This document shows positions 46,246 through 54,179 of a stretch of 64,000 nt of DNA, piece after piece. Under the pieces are notes generated by a model that was not told the DNA's origin, did no database searches, and saw nothing but the letters and a program-made list of their open reading frames with translations. The DNA is taken from assembly GCF_003990915.1 (NCBI RefSeq), contig NZ_BHXQ01000001.1:675402-739401 (forward strand), in the 5' to 3' direction. Source of the stretch: Chryseotalea sanaruensis (GTDB lineage Bacteria > Bacteroidota > Bacteroidia > Cytophagales > Cyclobacteriaceae). Each line of letters begins with the position of its first letter. The first letter of the stretch is position 1. Made by a program: the position numbers and the translations under genes.

Positions 46246-46741
46246 TGCTTATATAATTTTTAGCGGTTTCTATCATTGCCTCCAGATTATTATTAGTGGA
46301 TTGCAGTGTAATATGTGGCATTGTTATTTCTTCGAAATCATCACGAATCTTTTCATATACACTATAATCGGCCTCGCTGTACATACGTGGTTTTTGTAGT
46401 CTTTCTCTAATGATATTTTCATCCGCAATAACCTCAATAACCCAAATGGAAGCTCGGTTAGCATAAGCAAGCCTGACGAACATTTCACGCATGGTGTGAT
46501 GGTAAAACGTAGCATCTACAATCACATTTCTATTTTCCTCAATCGCATGCTTCGTTTTTTGCAGCATTTCTTTGTAAACAAGGAGCTTATCTTCAAATGT
46601 GTATCGACTAATGGCTTGCAATTGATGTCTTACCTGATCACTATTTATGTAAATAAAATCAAGTGCTGCTGCCAGTTTTTCCGCAAAGTAACTCTTACCA
46701 GATCCAGGTAAGCCAGAAACGATAATGATTTTACAGGGCAT
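46232..46741 (-). CDS. P-loop kinase of the COG0645 type
   Basis: The product is 169 residues with IIIVSGLPGSGKSYFAEKLA (Walker A), NRNVIVDATFYHHTMREMF and ENIIRERLQKPR. It resembles small zeta-toxin/gluconate-kinase-like P-loop kinases found fused to the COG2187 domain. It overlaps the downstream APH-like gene by 14 bases and follows the 46744 gene with a gap of two bases, so the three genes form one operon. Confidence 0.8.
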   Translation of the reverse strand: MPCKIIIVSGLPGSGKSYFAEKLAAALDFIYINSDQVRHQLQAISRYTFEDKLLVYKEMLQKTKHAIEENRNVIVDATFYHHTMREMFVRLAYANRASIWVIEVIADENIIRERLQKPRMYSEADYSVYEKIRDDFEEITMPHITLQSTNNNLEAMIETAKNYISSERN

Positions 46742-46743
46742 TT

Positions 46744-47253
46744 CTATCTTCCATAACCATTTAACAGGTACCTGGCTTTGTGAGAGAGCCTTACATTTTC
46801 ACTTCTTGCAAAAATTTCATTTTTTACGCATCGGAATTCTTTTTTGAATTCAAAAATTAATATTTCAAGTTCAGCATATTCTTGCTGACAATCAGGAATA
46901 TTGCTGATGTACTTGTTCTCTCCAGCGATTGTTACTTGCTTTACGAGGCGACCTAGTCGCTGTGATAGAGAAAATCTTTTTTTCTCAAATTTAGTAAGAT
47001 CGGAAATCAGTTTTCGTGTGTCTTCAATGTATTTTTCGTCAATAAACCACATAAAATAATTATCCATTAGTTTACGGTAGAAATTAATTTCATCATAATA
47101 GAAATTAATTTCAGATTGCCATTTTTCAGTATTAATCTTCATCTCTGCTAAGGATATTTCTCTTTTCGTTTGTAAAACCGGATATAGTTCTATTTGATTT
47201 TTCCTGAAGTCCATTTTTTCGGATGGTCGTTGTACAATAGTTCGTTTCGACAT
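46744..47253 (-). CDS. Coiled-coil hypothetical protein
   Basis: The product is 169 residues, mostly charged helices likely to form coiled coils (KWQSEINFYYDEINFYRKLMDN, EKKRFSLSQRLGRLVKQV, ILIFEFKKEFRCVKNEIF). No domain recognised; no signal peptide. It is first in an operon with the P-loop kinase and APH-like protein, under a near-perfect Crp/Fnr-type site. Confidence 0.65.
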   Translation of the reverse strand: MSKRTIVQRPSEKMDFRKNQIELYPVLQTKREISLAEMKINTEKWQSEINFYYDEINFYRKLMDNYFMWFIDEKYIEDTRKLISDLTKFEKKRFSLSQRLGRLVKQVTIAGENKYISNIPDCQQEYAELEILIFEFKKEFRCVKNEIFARSENVRLSHKARYLLNGYGR

Positions 47254-47305
47254 GACTTTATCACTTATCTGTAGTGAAGATTACAATCTTTAATATTTTT
47301 TATAA

Positions 47306-47317
47306 TGACCATTATCT
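47306..47317. promoter_or_regulatory. Crp/Fnr-type site TGACCATTATCT
   Basis: One mismatch from TGA-N6-TCA. It lies 52 bases before the minus-strand operon start at 47253, with TAATCTTC about 22 bases further on, and is also upstream of the plus-strand gene at 47436. Confidence 0.5.
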
Positions 47318-47435
47318 TACTAATCTGATTCTTTTATCATGTAAAGAAAAGATATTGAACATTTTTCTGTGGCTCATTCATCATTTTATGCTTTTCTAAA
47401 ATCAGATACATTGCCAACAAGTAAAAAGTCTTGAT

Positions 47436-48086
47436 ATGTTTACAGACAGAAAAGATGCCGGATTACAACTCGCGCACGCATTAGATAAATACCGACATAA
47501 AAAAGTGCTTGTGCTGGGAATTCCACGGGGTGGCATAGTACCGGCTTATTATGTGGCTTTGCACCTTAGCGCTGAATTTTCCACAATTGTTGTAAGGAAG
47601 TTAGGACATCCTGATAATCCTGAAGCTGCTTTCGGTGCTATTGCCGAAGACGGAAGCATCTATCTGTCAGCAGCATCTTCTGATTCCATATCGGATAGTA
47701 CAAAGACTATGATCATTGAAGAACAGCAAGCAGAAATTAAGCGGAGAGTACGAATACTAAGAAAGGGAAAAGCTTTACCTGAATTAAAGGGTAAAACTAT
47801 CATTCTAGTTGATGATGGTATAGCCACGGGGGCCACGCTTTTTGCGGCCATCGCCATGTGCAAGAAACAAAATCCGTTAAAAATTATCGTTGCGGCTGCT
47901 GTTGCTTCGCAGAGCATGGAAGCAGAAATTAGTAAACTCGTAGATGAAGTAATCATTCTTGAAAAGCCATTTTCATTTTATGCTGTTGGTCAAGGATACA
48001 AGCATTTCCAGAATATGAGCGATGAAGAAACCTTGTCTTATATTGATGCCTGGGAAAGCAGAAGTATCAAAAAATTTGATGTGTGA
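47436..48086 (+). CDS. Phosphoribosyltransferase domain protein
   Basis: The product is 216 residues. TIILVDDGIATGATLFAAI is a canonical PRPP-binding motif, and VLVLGIPRGGIVPAYYVA plus VVRKLGHPDNPEAAFGAIAEDG are typical of the stand-alone phosphoribosyltransferase group that is often stress-linked. The substrate is unknown. It is a single-gene unit divergent from the 45229-47253 operon. Confidence 0.85.
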   Translation: MFTDRKDAGLQLAHALDKYRHKKVLVLGIPRGGIVPAYYVALHLSAEFSTIVVRKLGHPDNPEAAFGAIAEDGSIYLSAASSDSISDSTKTMIIEEQQAEIKRRVRILRKGKALPELKGKTIILVDDGIATGATLFAAIAMCKKQNPLKIIVAAAVASQSMEAEISKLVDEVIILEKPFSFYAVGQGYKHFQNMSDEETLSYIDAWESRSIKKFDV

Positions 48087-48190
48087 GAAATACCTGCATA
48101 CCCAACATTTCAAATAAAATTGCCATAAAAGAAATCATCCGTTCCTCTAGCTTGAAACGGATGAGTTGTTCTCTGTTTATGGTGTCCTGA

Positions 48191-49069
48191 CTATTTAATC
48201 TCCTTCTTCACCGCTTTCCACTTGGCAATTTCCATCTCATTGATTCTTACATAATCCTCATCGTTTTTTTCCCGAGCTTCTTTAATTGAGAGCTGAGCAG
48301 TCTCAATAGCTTCACGGTAATTTCCCATCTTCGCATATATTTCTGCCTTTGTGTGTGTCATCCAATAGGCGCCTGGCGCAAGCTTCAGCGCTTTATCTAT
48401 CCACTCCATCGCTTGCTTGAGATCACGATCGGTATCCAGATAATATTTGGCGGATAAATAATATTCTCCTGCTATTCTTCCTTCTGGATTTGTAGTGAAT
48501 TTTTTGATGTCCTCCATTACTTTATCATCTATAGAAGATGAAATGCGGAAGGAGACTTTCGTATAGTCCCACTTGAGTTCAACTTCTGCACAACTCGAAC
48601 ACACATTGGCAAAATCGATGGTAAATGTTTCAACTTGCTCTTTTAACTGCTGAGGTTTTACTTTTATGCGAATGGCATCAGAACCTTCATTGTATGCGAA
48701 GTTCCCCCAAAGCCAGGCATCTCTATTGAATATGATCGTCCACTCCTCCTTACCTGGAATGGTATAAATAGCGTAAGTACCGGGAACAAGTTTGTATTGA
48801 TCCTGAATAGTCAGTTCTTCACGAATAAACATTTTTGTAGATTGGTTAGCTCCTGAACGCCAAATTTTATTGTAAGGTACTAACTCACCAAAAATTACCC
48901 TGCCTCTTACACTCGGCCTTGAGTATTCGATGCGAACTTCATTGAAGCCTATTTTTTGGGTTATTGTTGAGAAGGGACTAAGATCAGGCAATACTATCTG
49001 CGCCTGTACCAGACTACCAGCTGCCAGTAATAGCACCAGCAGGTGAATAATAGCATAAAACTTTTTCAT
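48191..49069 (-). CDS. DUF2911 protein with C-terminal TPR
   Basis: The product is 292 residues with a signal peptide ending SLVQA. Residues about 30-170 match DUF2911: VRIEYSRPSVRGRVIFGELVPYNKIWRSGANQST, PGTYAIYTIPGKEEWTIIFN, AWLWGNFAY. The C-terminal 90 residues carry TPR-like helices (AMEWIDKALKLAPGAYWMTHTKAEIYAKMGNYREAI). It is periplasmic, function unknown, common in Bacteroidota. A perfect TGA-N6-TCA site precedes it. Confidence 0.88.
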   Translation of the reverse strand: MKKFYAIIHLLVLLLAAGSLVQAQIVLPDLSPFSTITQKIGFNEVRIEYSRPSVRGRVIFGELVPYNKIWRSGANQSTKMFIREELTIQDQYKLVPGTYAIYTIPGKEEWTIIFNRDAWLWGNFAYNEGSDAIRIKVKPQQLKEQVETFTIDFANVCSSCAEVELKWDYTKVSFRISSSIDDKVMEDIKKFTTNPEGRIAGEYYLSAKYYLDTDRDLKQAMEWIDKALKLAPGAYWMTHTKAEIYAKMGNYREAIETAQLSIKEAREKNDEDYVRINEMEIAKWKAVKKEIK

Positions 49070-49123
49070 GTTGTATTTTTTATTAGTTACTCCGAAACTA
49101 CCCTCAGCGTAATAACATCACCA

Positions 49124-49135
49124 TGATCATTATCA
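49124..49135. promoter_or_regulatory. Crp/Fnr-type site TGATCATTATCA
   Basis: Perfect TGA-N6-TCA. On the minus strand it is 23 bases before TAGTTTCG, a -7-like box, upstream of the DUF2911 gene. Confidence 0.62.
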
Positions 49136-49214
49136 TCTTAGCTGGGGATTCCTGATGAGGATTGTTTTTTTATCCGCTTGTAAACGTATGTTGGCTAAAA
49201 ATCATTGTTTTAGA

Positions 49215-49226
49215 TAACCATTGTCA
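49215..49226. promoter_or_regulatory. Crp/Fnr-type site TAACCATTGTCA
   Basis: One mismatch from TGA-N6-TCA; 47 bases before ATG 49274 and about 23 bases before TAGATTCA. Confidence 0.48.
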
Positions 49227-49273
49227 TCAAGACAATAAAAGTTCGTGAATAGATTCATGTAAACATAAGTCCT

Positions 49274-50389
49274 ATGAAAATTGAAGTTTTAGAACGCATT
49301 TTTTCTGAGAAAAAAGGTTCGTGCTTATCCATTATTATTCCACAGCATACTCTATCCCGTGAAAGAATGCTCAACGTGGAAATATATCGTAAGGCCATTC
49401 GAAAGGCAAAATCCTTGTTGAAGCGAAAGGAAAATGACCCTGTTATAATTGAAACCATGCTTGCCAAACTTGAATCACTTAACAATGCATTTAATCCGGA
49501 TGTAGCATTAAACGGAATTGGTTTGTTCATTTCCAAAAACATTGCAGAAAGGGTTAATTTTCCCTTTGCTGTAAAAGAAAAAATTATCGTTGATAGTAGT
49601 TTTGAAACACGAGACCTGTATTACTTAAGACAACTGATGACACCTTATTATATCGTGGCGCTCACCAAAAAAAGTGTTCATCTATATCTAGCACAGGGTG
49701 AAGACTTAACAGAGATTAAGGATGGACAATTTCCTATGCAATACCAGGAAGAGTATGAGTATGAGCGGGCTAGTTTTGGAACTTCTTTTGGATTCTCGCA
49801 AAAAGGTTTTGAAAAAGATAAGCGGACTGGTATAAAGTCAAGAATAGATTTATTTTTCAAAAAAGCAGCTGAGCAGCTTACACCTTATGTTGAGAAAAAC
49901 CATCATCCGCTTATCTTGGCCGGGACTAAAGAAATGATCGCTGAATTTAAATCGCAGTCAGTTCTTCCAAAGAAAATTGATGGTGAAATCATTGGACCCT
50001 TCAAAGAAGATGAGCTTTATAGATTAAGGACTAAAGCGTATGCAAGTCTGATTAAACATCAAAAGTTAGAAATAAACGCCAAAATTAATGACTTTATCGA
50101 AAAAGACACAGTGAAACATCTTGCCAAAGGCATTCAGGAGGTGTGGCAAGCTGCTCATCAAGGCCGAGGTCTGACACTGTTGGTAGAAAAAGACTATAAG
50201 CAGATTTCTTATCTGCGTGAGAGTGATCCTTCGCTTTATTTGCGGGCACCAAAAGGTAAATACACTCTAGTTCCAGATGCTGTGGATGAGATCATAGAAA
50301 CCGTGCTGGAAAAAGGTGGTCATGTTTTTTTTACAGAAGATAATAAACTTCGGAGTTTCAATTCCATTGCGCTGTTACTCCGGTATTAA
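49274..50389 (+). CDS. Bacterial eRF1-family (baeRF) protein
   Basis: The product is 371 residues. The layout matches bacterial proteins of the archaeal/eukaryotic release-factor-like family: an N-terminal part (SCLSIIIPQHTLSRER), a middle domain (YYIVALTKKSVHLYLAQGEDLTEI, HHPLILAGTKEMIAEFK) and a C-terminal L7Ae-like part (RGLTLLVEKDYKQ, VDEIIETVLEKGGHVFFTEDNKL). Such proteins are thought to act at ribosomes under stress; the exact role is not established. It sits under a Crp/Fnr-type site. Confidence 0.8.
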   Translation: MKIEVLERIFSEKKGSCLSIIIPQHTLSRERMLNVEIYRKAIRKAKSLLKRKENDPVIIETMLAKLESLNNAFNPDVALNGIGLFISKNIAERVNFPFAVKEKIIVDSSFETRDLYYLRQLMTPYYIVALTKKSVHLYLAQGEDLTEIKDGQFPMQYQEEYEYERASFGTSFGFSQKGFEKDKRTGIKSRIDLFFKKAAEQLTPYVEKNHHPLILAGTKEMIAEFKSQSVLPKKIDGEIIGPFKEDELYRLRTKAYASLIKHQKLEINAKINDFIEKDTVKHLAKGIQEVWQAAHQGRGLTLLVEKDYKQISYLRESDPSLYLRAPKGKYTLVPDAVDEIIETVLEKGGHVFFTEDNKLRSFNSIALLLRY

Positions 50390-50439
50390 TTGTTAAAAAC
50401 AGTATAGTATGCTTGTTTGATAATTATCTAAAGGTATAG

Positions 50440-50451
50440 TGACAATTGTCA
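50440..50451. promoter_or_regulatory. Crp/Fnr-type site TGACAATTGTCA
   Basis: A fully palindromic TGA-N6-TCA site, 24 bases before the -7 box at 50476. There is no protein gene directly downstream on the plus strand. Confidence 0.6.
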
Positions 50452-50475
50452 TCGCATTCACATGGTCGAATATTA

Positions 50476-50483
50476 TATCTTTG
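50476..50483 (+). promoter_or_regulatory. -7 box TATCTTTG of a candidate small RNA
   Basis: Exact match to TAnnTTTG, 24 bases after the Crp/Fnr-type site, pointing into a gene-free stretch that ends in a terminator. Confidence 0.5.
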
Positions 50484-50489
50484 AATCAA

Positions 50490-50704
50490 CATAATTAAAG
50501 TCTTGTCCGGCAAAGTAGGACATCAGATATTAAGGCTTTTAAAAGAGCATGAAACTGTTGTTTGAATAACAGAATAAAAACTGTGTCTTGGCCAAAGTGA
50601 GATGATGACTTATGTAGATTCAGGTAGAATATAATATTGCAAAAGGTATTTAAAACTATCTGTTATCCAAAAGGCGAAGGATGTATAATTCTCCGCCTTT
50701 TTTG
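50490..50704 (+). ncRNA. Candidate small RNA of about 215 bases
   Basis: A promoter-like box (50476-50483) with an upstream Crp/Fnr-type site points plus-strand into about 200 bases with no convincing protein frame, ending in a hairpin plus T-run at 50669-50703. It could also simply be a leader or the 3' end of the preceding gene's transcript. The exact ends are estimates. Confidence 0.35.
50669..50704 (+). terminator. Rho-independent terminator
   Basis: AAAAGGCG (50669-50676) pairs perfectly with CGCCTTTT (50694-50701), followed by a run of T. It would end transcripts coming from the left. Confidence 0.65.
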
Positions 50705-50793
50705 TTTAAAAAAACGTCACGAATATTTCTCAGGTTTATAAACCAACATGGTGCTAAGGCTACATATCTTTCTTAAGAAGATGCTTATTTCAA

Positions 50794-52524
50794 CTATTTT
50801 TTGGTGAATAATCGCTTTAGCTCTTTCCATGACAGCGTATTTGCAATATGTTCCGGTTTACACCAGGCACGTCTGGCCACAGACAGGCCTATTTTCATAA
50901 AATCATAATCTGAAGCTTTATGGCTATCCGTGCTAATGACCAGCTTTACTCCTTTTTCTTGTGCAAGCAAGGCATATTCATCGTGAAGATCCATCCGGTT
51001 GGGTTGTGCATTTATCTCCAGCAATGTTCCTGTTTCCTTTGCTGCCTCGAGAAGCTTATTAAAATCAATTGGATAAGACTCGCGTTTGCCAATGAGGCGC
51101 CCAGTAGGATGCCCTATACAATGCACGTAATTATTTTGGCATGCGCGAACTAGCCTTTTGGTATTATCATTTTTGAAGCCAACGTGAATGGAAGCCGTTA
51201 CCCAATCCAATTGTGCCAGCACCTCATCGGATAAGTCGAGTGTTCCATCAGAAAGGATATCTACTTCCGCCCCTGATTTCAAAAATGATGTTCCCAGGCG
51301 TTTATTGATTTCTTCAATAGCTGAAATTTGTTTTAAAAATTTCTTTTCATCCATACCTTTAGCGATTCGTGATGATTTTGAGTGGTCGGTAATAGCGATA
51401 TACTCGTATTTAAAATTGGTGCGCACATACTCAACCAAGTCATCTAATGACAATTGCCCATCGGACCAGTTCGAATGCATCTGTAAATCTCCTCGAATGT
51501 CTTGTAACCTAACCAATGAAGGGATATTATGATTTAAGGCTAATTCAATTTCACCATGATCTTCCCTCATTTCAGGTGGGATCATTTGCATTTGCAGACT
51601 ATTATAAATTTCTTCCTCTGTTCTACCTCCTATTCGTTTAGTAGTTTTAATATTGAAAACACCGTATTCATTTATTTTAAAGTCTTTTCCTTTTGCAATT
51701 GATCTAAGATGAATGTTATGTGCTTTTGACCCTGTAAAATACTGAAGAGCACTCCCCCATTCTTCTTCTTCCACAATACGAATGTCAGCTTGGCGTTGAT
51801 TGGCCTTGAGAATAATACTGGCCCTTGTTTCTCCGCGTGCCAATGTTTTAGAAGCAAGCGTTGGCGAAACAAAGAAATCAATTATCTTTTTTCGTGCTTT
51901 AACAGGCGCAGCAATCAGGATGTCGATATCTCCAATCGTTTCTTTTCGTCTTCTCAAGCTTCCGGCCATTTCAATTTTTTTGACATTTGTTAATGGGCTA
52001 AGCAAATTAATTATACCTTCTGCTTCAAGTAAAGCATCATATAATAACATCCGACTCTCCAATGTTTTGTGAAGCTTTAAGTTTCTTAACAAGTTCTCTA
52101 CCTTTCGTGGACCAAAACCCTTTAGCTTTTGAATTGAACCATCCTCTAACGCTCTAATCACTTCTTCTTTTGTTTGCAGATGAAGCTTTTTATAAATTGT
52201 TTTTAGTGATTGTGGTCCAAAGCCCGTAATGTCCATTAACTCAAGTAATTCAATAGGAACTTTATGTTTAAGCTTTTCCAATTTGCCGATTACCCCGGTA
52301 GTTAAAAATTCTTTAATGTCTGACTCAATACTTTTACCTATACCTTGTATATCAGTAAGAGTACCTTGCTTGTCATAAAAAGAAATATCTTTAGATAACT
52401 CTCGAACGGAACGAGATGCATTTTCATACGCAATAGCCCTGAATGGATTGTCACCACCCAAAAAGCGATAGATGGAGGCTAGCATTGACAAATCAGCAGA
52501 TAACCTTTTATTTTTGTCAGACAT
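50794..52524 (-). CDS. polX: DNA polymerase X family protein with PHP domain
   Basis: The product is 576 residues, a normal PolX length. The N-terminus has the helical 8-kDa-like domain (FRAIAYENASRSVRELS) and helix-hairpin-helix motifs (IQGIGKSIESDI, ITGFGPQSLKTI, LKGFGPRKVENLL). The nucleotidyltransferase site is AGSLRRRKETIGDIDILI. The C-terminal PHP domain has its metal motifs (LQMHSNWSDG, IAITDHSKSS, IGHPTGR, ISTDSHK), so 3'-5' exonuclease or phosphatase activity is likely. It acts in base excision repair. Confidence 0.9.
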   Translation of the reverse strand: MSDKNKRLSADLSMLASIYRFLGGDNPFRAIAYENASRSVRELSKDISFYDKQGTLTDIQGIGKSIESDIKEFLTTGVIGKLEKLKHKVPIELLELMDITGFGPQSLKTIYKKLHLQTKEEVIRALEDGSIQKLKGFGPRKVENLLRNLKLHKTLESRMLLYDALLEAEGIINLLSPLTNVKKIEMAGSLRRRKETIGDIDILIAAPVKARKKIIDFFVSPTLASKTLARGETRASIILKANQRQADIRIVEEEEWGSALQYFTGSKAHNIHLRSIAKGKDFKINEYGVFNIKTTKRIGGRTEEEIYNSLQMQMIPPEMREDHGEIELALNHNIPSLVRLQDIRGDLQMHSNWSDGQLSLDDLVEYVRTNFKYEYIAITDHSKSSRIAKGMDEKKFLKQISAIEEINKRLGTSFLKSGAEVDILSDGTLDLSDEVLAQLDWVTASIHVGFKNDNTKRLVRACQNNYVHCIGHPTGRLIGKRESYPIDFNKLLEAAKETGTLLEINAQPNRMDLHDEYALLAQEKGVKLVISTDSHKASDYDFMKIGLSVARRAWCKPEHIANTLSWKELKRLFTKK

Positions 52525-52559
52525 ATTCTAAATCAAATAAATCTGTAGAGCGTTTTCAA

Positions 52560-52571
52560 TGATCATTGTCA
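52560..52571. promoter_or_regulatory. Crp/Fnr-type site TGATCATTGTCA
   Basis: Perfect TGA-N6-TCA, 35 bases upstream of the PolX gene start on the minus strand, with TATTTGAT about 20 bases after it. The rest of 52525-52916 shows no gene. Confidence 0.58.
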
Positions 52572-52852
52572 CCAAGCTTTGTCTGATTCATCACCGTCAT
52601 TTTTTGATACATGCGAGATAAATACCGCTTCAATTATGGGAGCCATATTCGCTTAATAAGTAATCTTATTGTGTGCAACCATTGTACAGACGCTGCCTGG
52701 CCACTTTCTATTTAATCTGCTAAGAAAGTAAGATACAGGTTATGCAAATTGTCTCTATATTATTATATGACTATCGTACAAGCCTGTTGACATATCAAAC
52801 CCTCATCCACTTGTTGCTTTTGTTATTGGGTGTCAATTCTGTGTAAATCAAA

Positions 52853-52864
52853 TGATGCTTATCA
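52853..52864. promoter_or_regulatory. Crp/Fnr-type site TGATGCTTATCA
   Basis: Perfect TGA-N6-TCA, 52 bases before ATG 52917 and 23 bases before a weak -7-like box (TAAGTTGA). It would control the 52917-55694 operon. Confidence 0.6.
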
Positions 52865-52916
52865 TAGCGCTAAGACACAACTTGTACTAAGTTGACATTG
52901 ATTATAAAATATAAAA

Positions 52917-53567
52917 ATGAGAGCAAAACCAAATATAAAAATCATACTAATAGTCGCTCTACTCATGCTGGGTTGCTATCCGGAAGAACCAACATATGTT
53001 GATGAATTGGATATTGTGTACACAAATTATAATCCCGCTTTTGATTTTAAAGGGGTAAATACATTTGCACTACCTGAACACGTAATTAAAATTGACGATT
53101 CAACCTTCTTTAATCATAATGGGAATACTGAACCGGAATTTGTTTCTGATCTATATGCGAATATTATACTGAATACGATTAGAAATAATATGATAGCATT
53201 AGGCTGGACAGAAGTTAATAAAAACTCAAATCCTGATGTAATTCTCCTTATATCTGTATCCACCACCACAACAATTTATTACTACTATGACTGGTATTAT
53301 TGGAACTGGTGGTATCCCGGCTGGGATCAAGGATGGGGATGGTACTATCCTGGCTACTATAATCCAGTATATGCAGGAGGCTATCGGTCAGGCACGCTTC
53401 TTATTCAAATGACTGAAGATGTAAATACTATGGTTGATAAGAATGTGTCTGTTCCCTGGGTTGTAGTAATCAATGGCCTACTGGAAGGTAATCCAACGTC
53501 AATTGAAAGTCGCTTGAGTAATACCATCAATCAGGCATTTAAGCAATCACCCTATTTACAGCAATAA
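52917..53567 (+). CDS. DUF4136 lipoprotein
   Basis: The product is 216 residues with a lipoprotein signal (KIIILIVALLMLGC-like, lipobox MLGC). FDFKGVNTFALPEHV, ILNTIRNNMIALGWTEVNKNSNPDVILLISVS and LLIQMTEDVNT follow the DUF4136 pattern; a Trp/Tyr-rich loop (YYYYDWYYWNWWYPGWDQGW) is striking. It is membrane-anchored, function unknown. It starts a three-gene plus-strand operon with a barrel protein and HtrA. Confidence 0.85.
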   Translation: MRAKPNIKIILIVALLMLGCYPEEPTYVDELDIVYTNYNPAFDFKGVNTFALPEHVIKIDDSTFFNHNGNTEPEFVSDLYANIILNTIRNNMIALGWTEVNKNSNPDVILLISVSTTTTIYYYYDWYYWNWWYPGWDQGWGWYYPGYYNPVYAGGYRSGTLLIQMTEDVNTMVDKNVSVPWVVVINGLLEGNPTSIESRLSNTINQAFKQSPYLQQ

Positions 53568-53578
53568 ACTCTTTTGCT

Positions 53579-54172
53579 ATGAAAACTTTTTTCAACTCTC
53601 TTTTAATTTTATTCTCTTTTCTCTGCTCCATTAATATGCAGGCTCAAACCTATGGCACTTTAGAATACGTAGTAGCGATGCCCCTGCAAGATATGAAAGA
53701 CTATATAAATAAGACAAGTTTTAGAGGAATTGCTTTTGACTATCAGCATAAAATTGACCCTAAACTTTCTGTAGGGTTGAATGTGGGCTTAAGTTTATTT
53801 TATGAAAAAAAGTCATATGCCACATACATCGATGGTACGTCCTCCATTTCTGGCATTCAATACAGATATTTAAGTGCAATTCCAATTTATGCCGGAGGGA
53901 TTTACTTCTTAAATGAAGATACTCGCATGAACCCCTTCGTTGGATTTTATATAGGTACCACTTATACCATACGTGATACTGATATGGGGCTCTATCGTTG
54001 GCAAGAAGAAAACTGGAGCTTTAGCATGCGCCCTGAGGCTGGCGTTATATTCAAGCCTGTTAAAACTTTCGCTATAAAAGTTTCTTTGAGGTATAATGAA
54101 GTATTTAGAACAGAAAGTATGGGGAATCAATCATTTTTGGCGATCGTAGTTGGATTAGTAATTATTAAATAG
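53579..54172 (+). CDS. Outer membrane beta-barrel protein
   Basis: The product is 197 residues with a signal peptide ending NMQAQ. Alternating strands such as IDPKLSVGLNVGLSLFYEK, YLSAIPIYAGGIYFL, NPFVGFYIGTTYTI and FAIKVSLRYNEVF suggest an eight-stranded barrel. No specific family. It begins 11 bases after the DUF4136 gene and ends 7 bases before the htrA start. Confidence 0.7.
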   Translation: MKTFFNSLLILFSFLCSINMQAQTYGTLEYVVAMPLQDMKDYINKTSFRGIAFDYQHKIDPKLSVGLNVGLSLFYEKKSYATYIDGTSSISGIQYRYLSAIPIYAGGIYFLNEDTRMNPFVGFYIGTTYTIRDTDMGLYRWQEENWSFSMRPEAGVIFKPVKTFAIKVSLRYNEVFRTESMGNQSFLAIVVGLVIIK

Positions 54173-54179
54173 ACAACTT

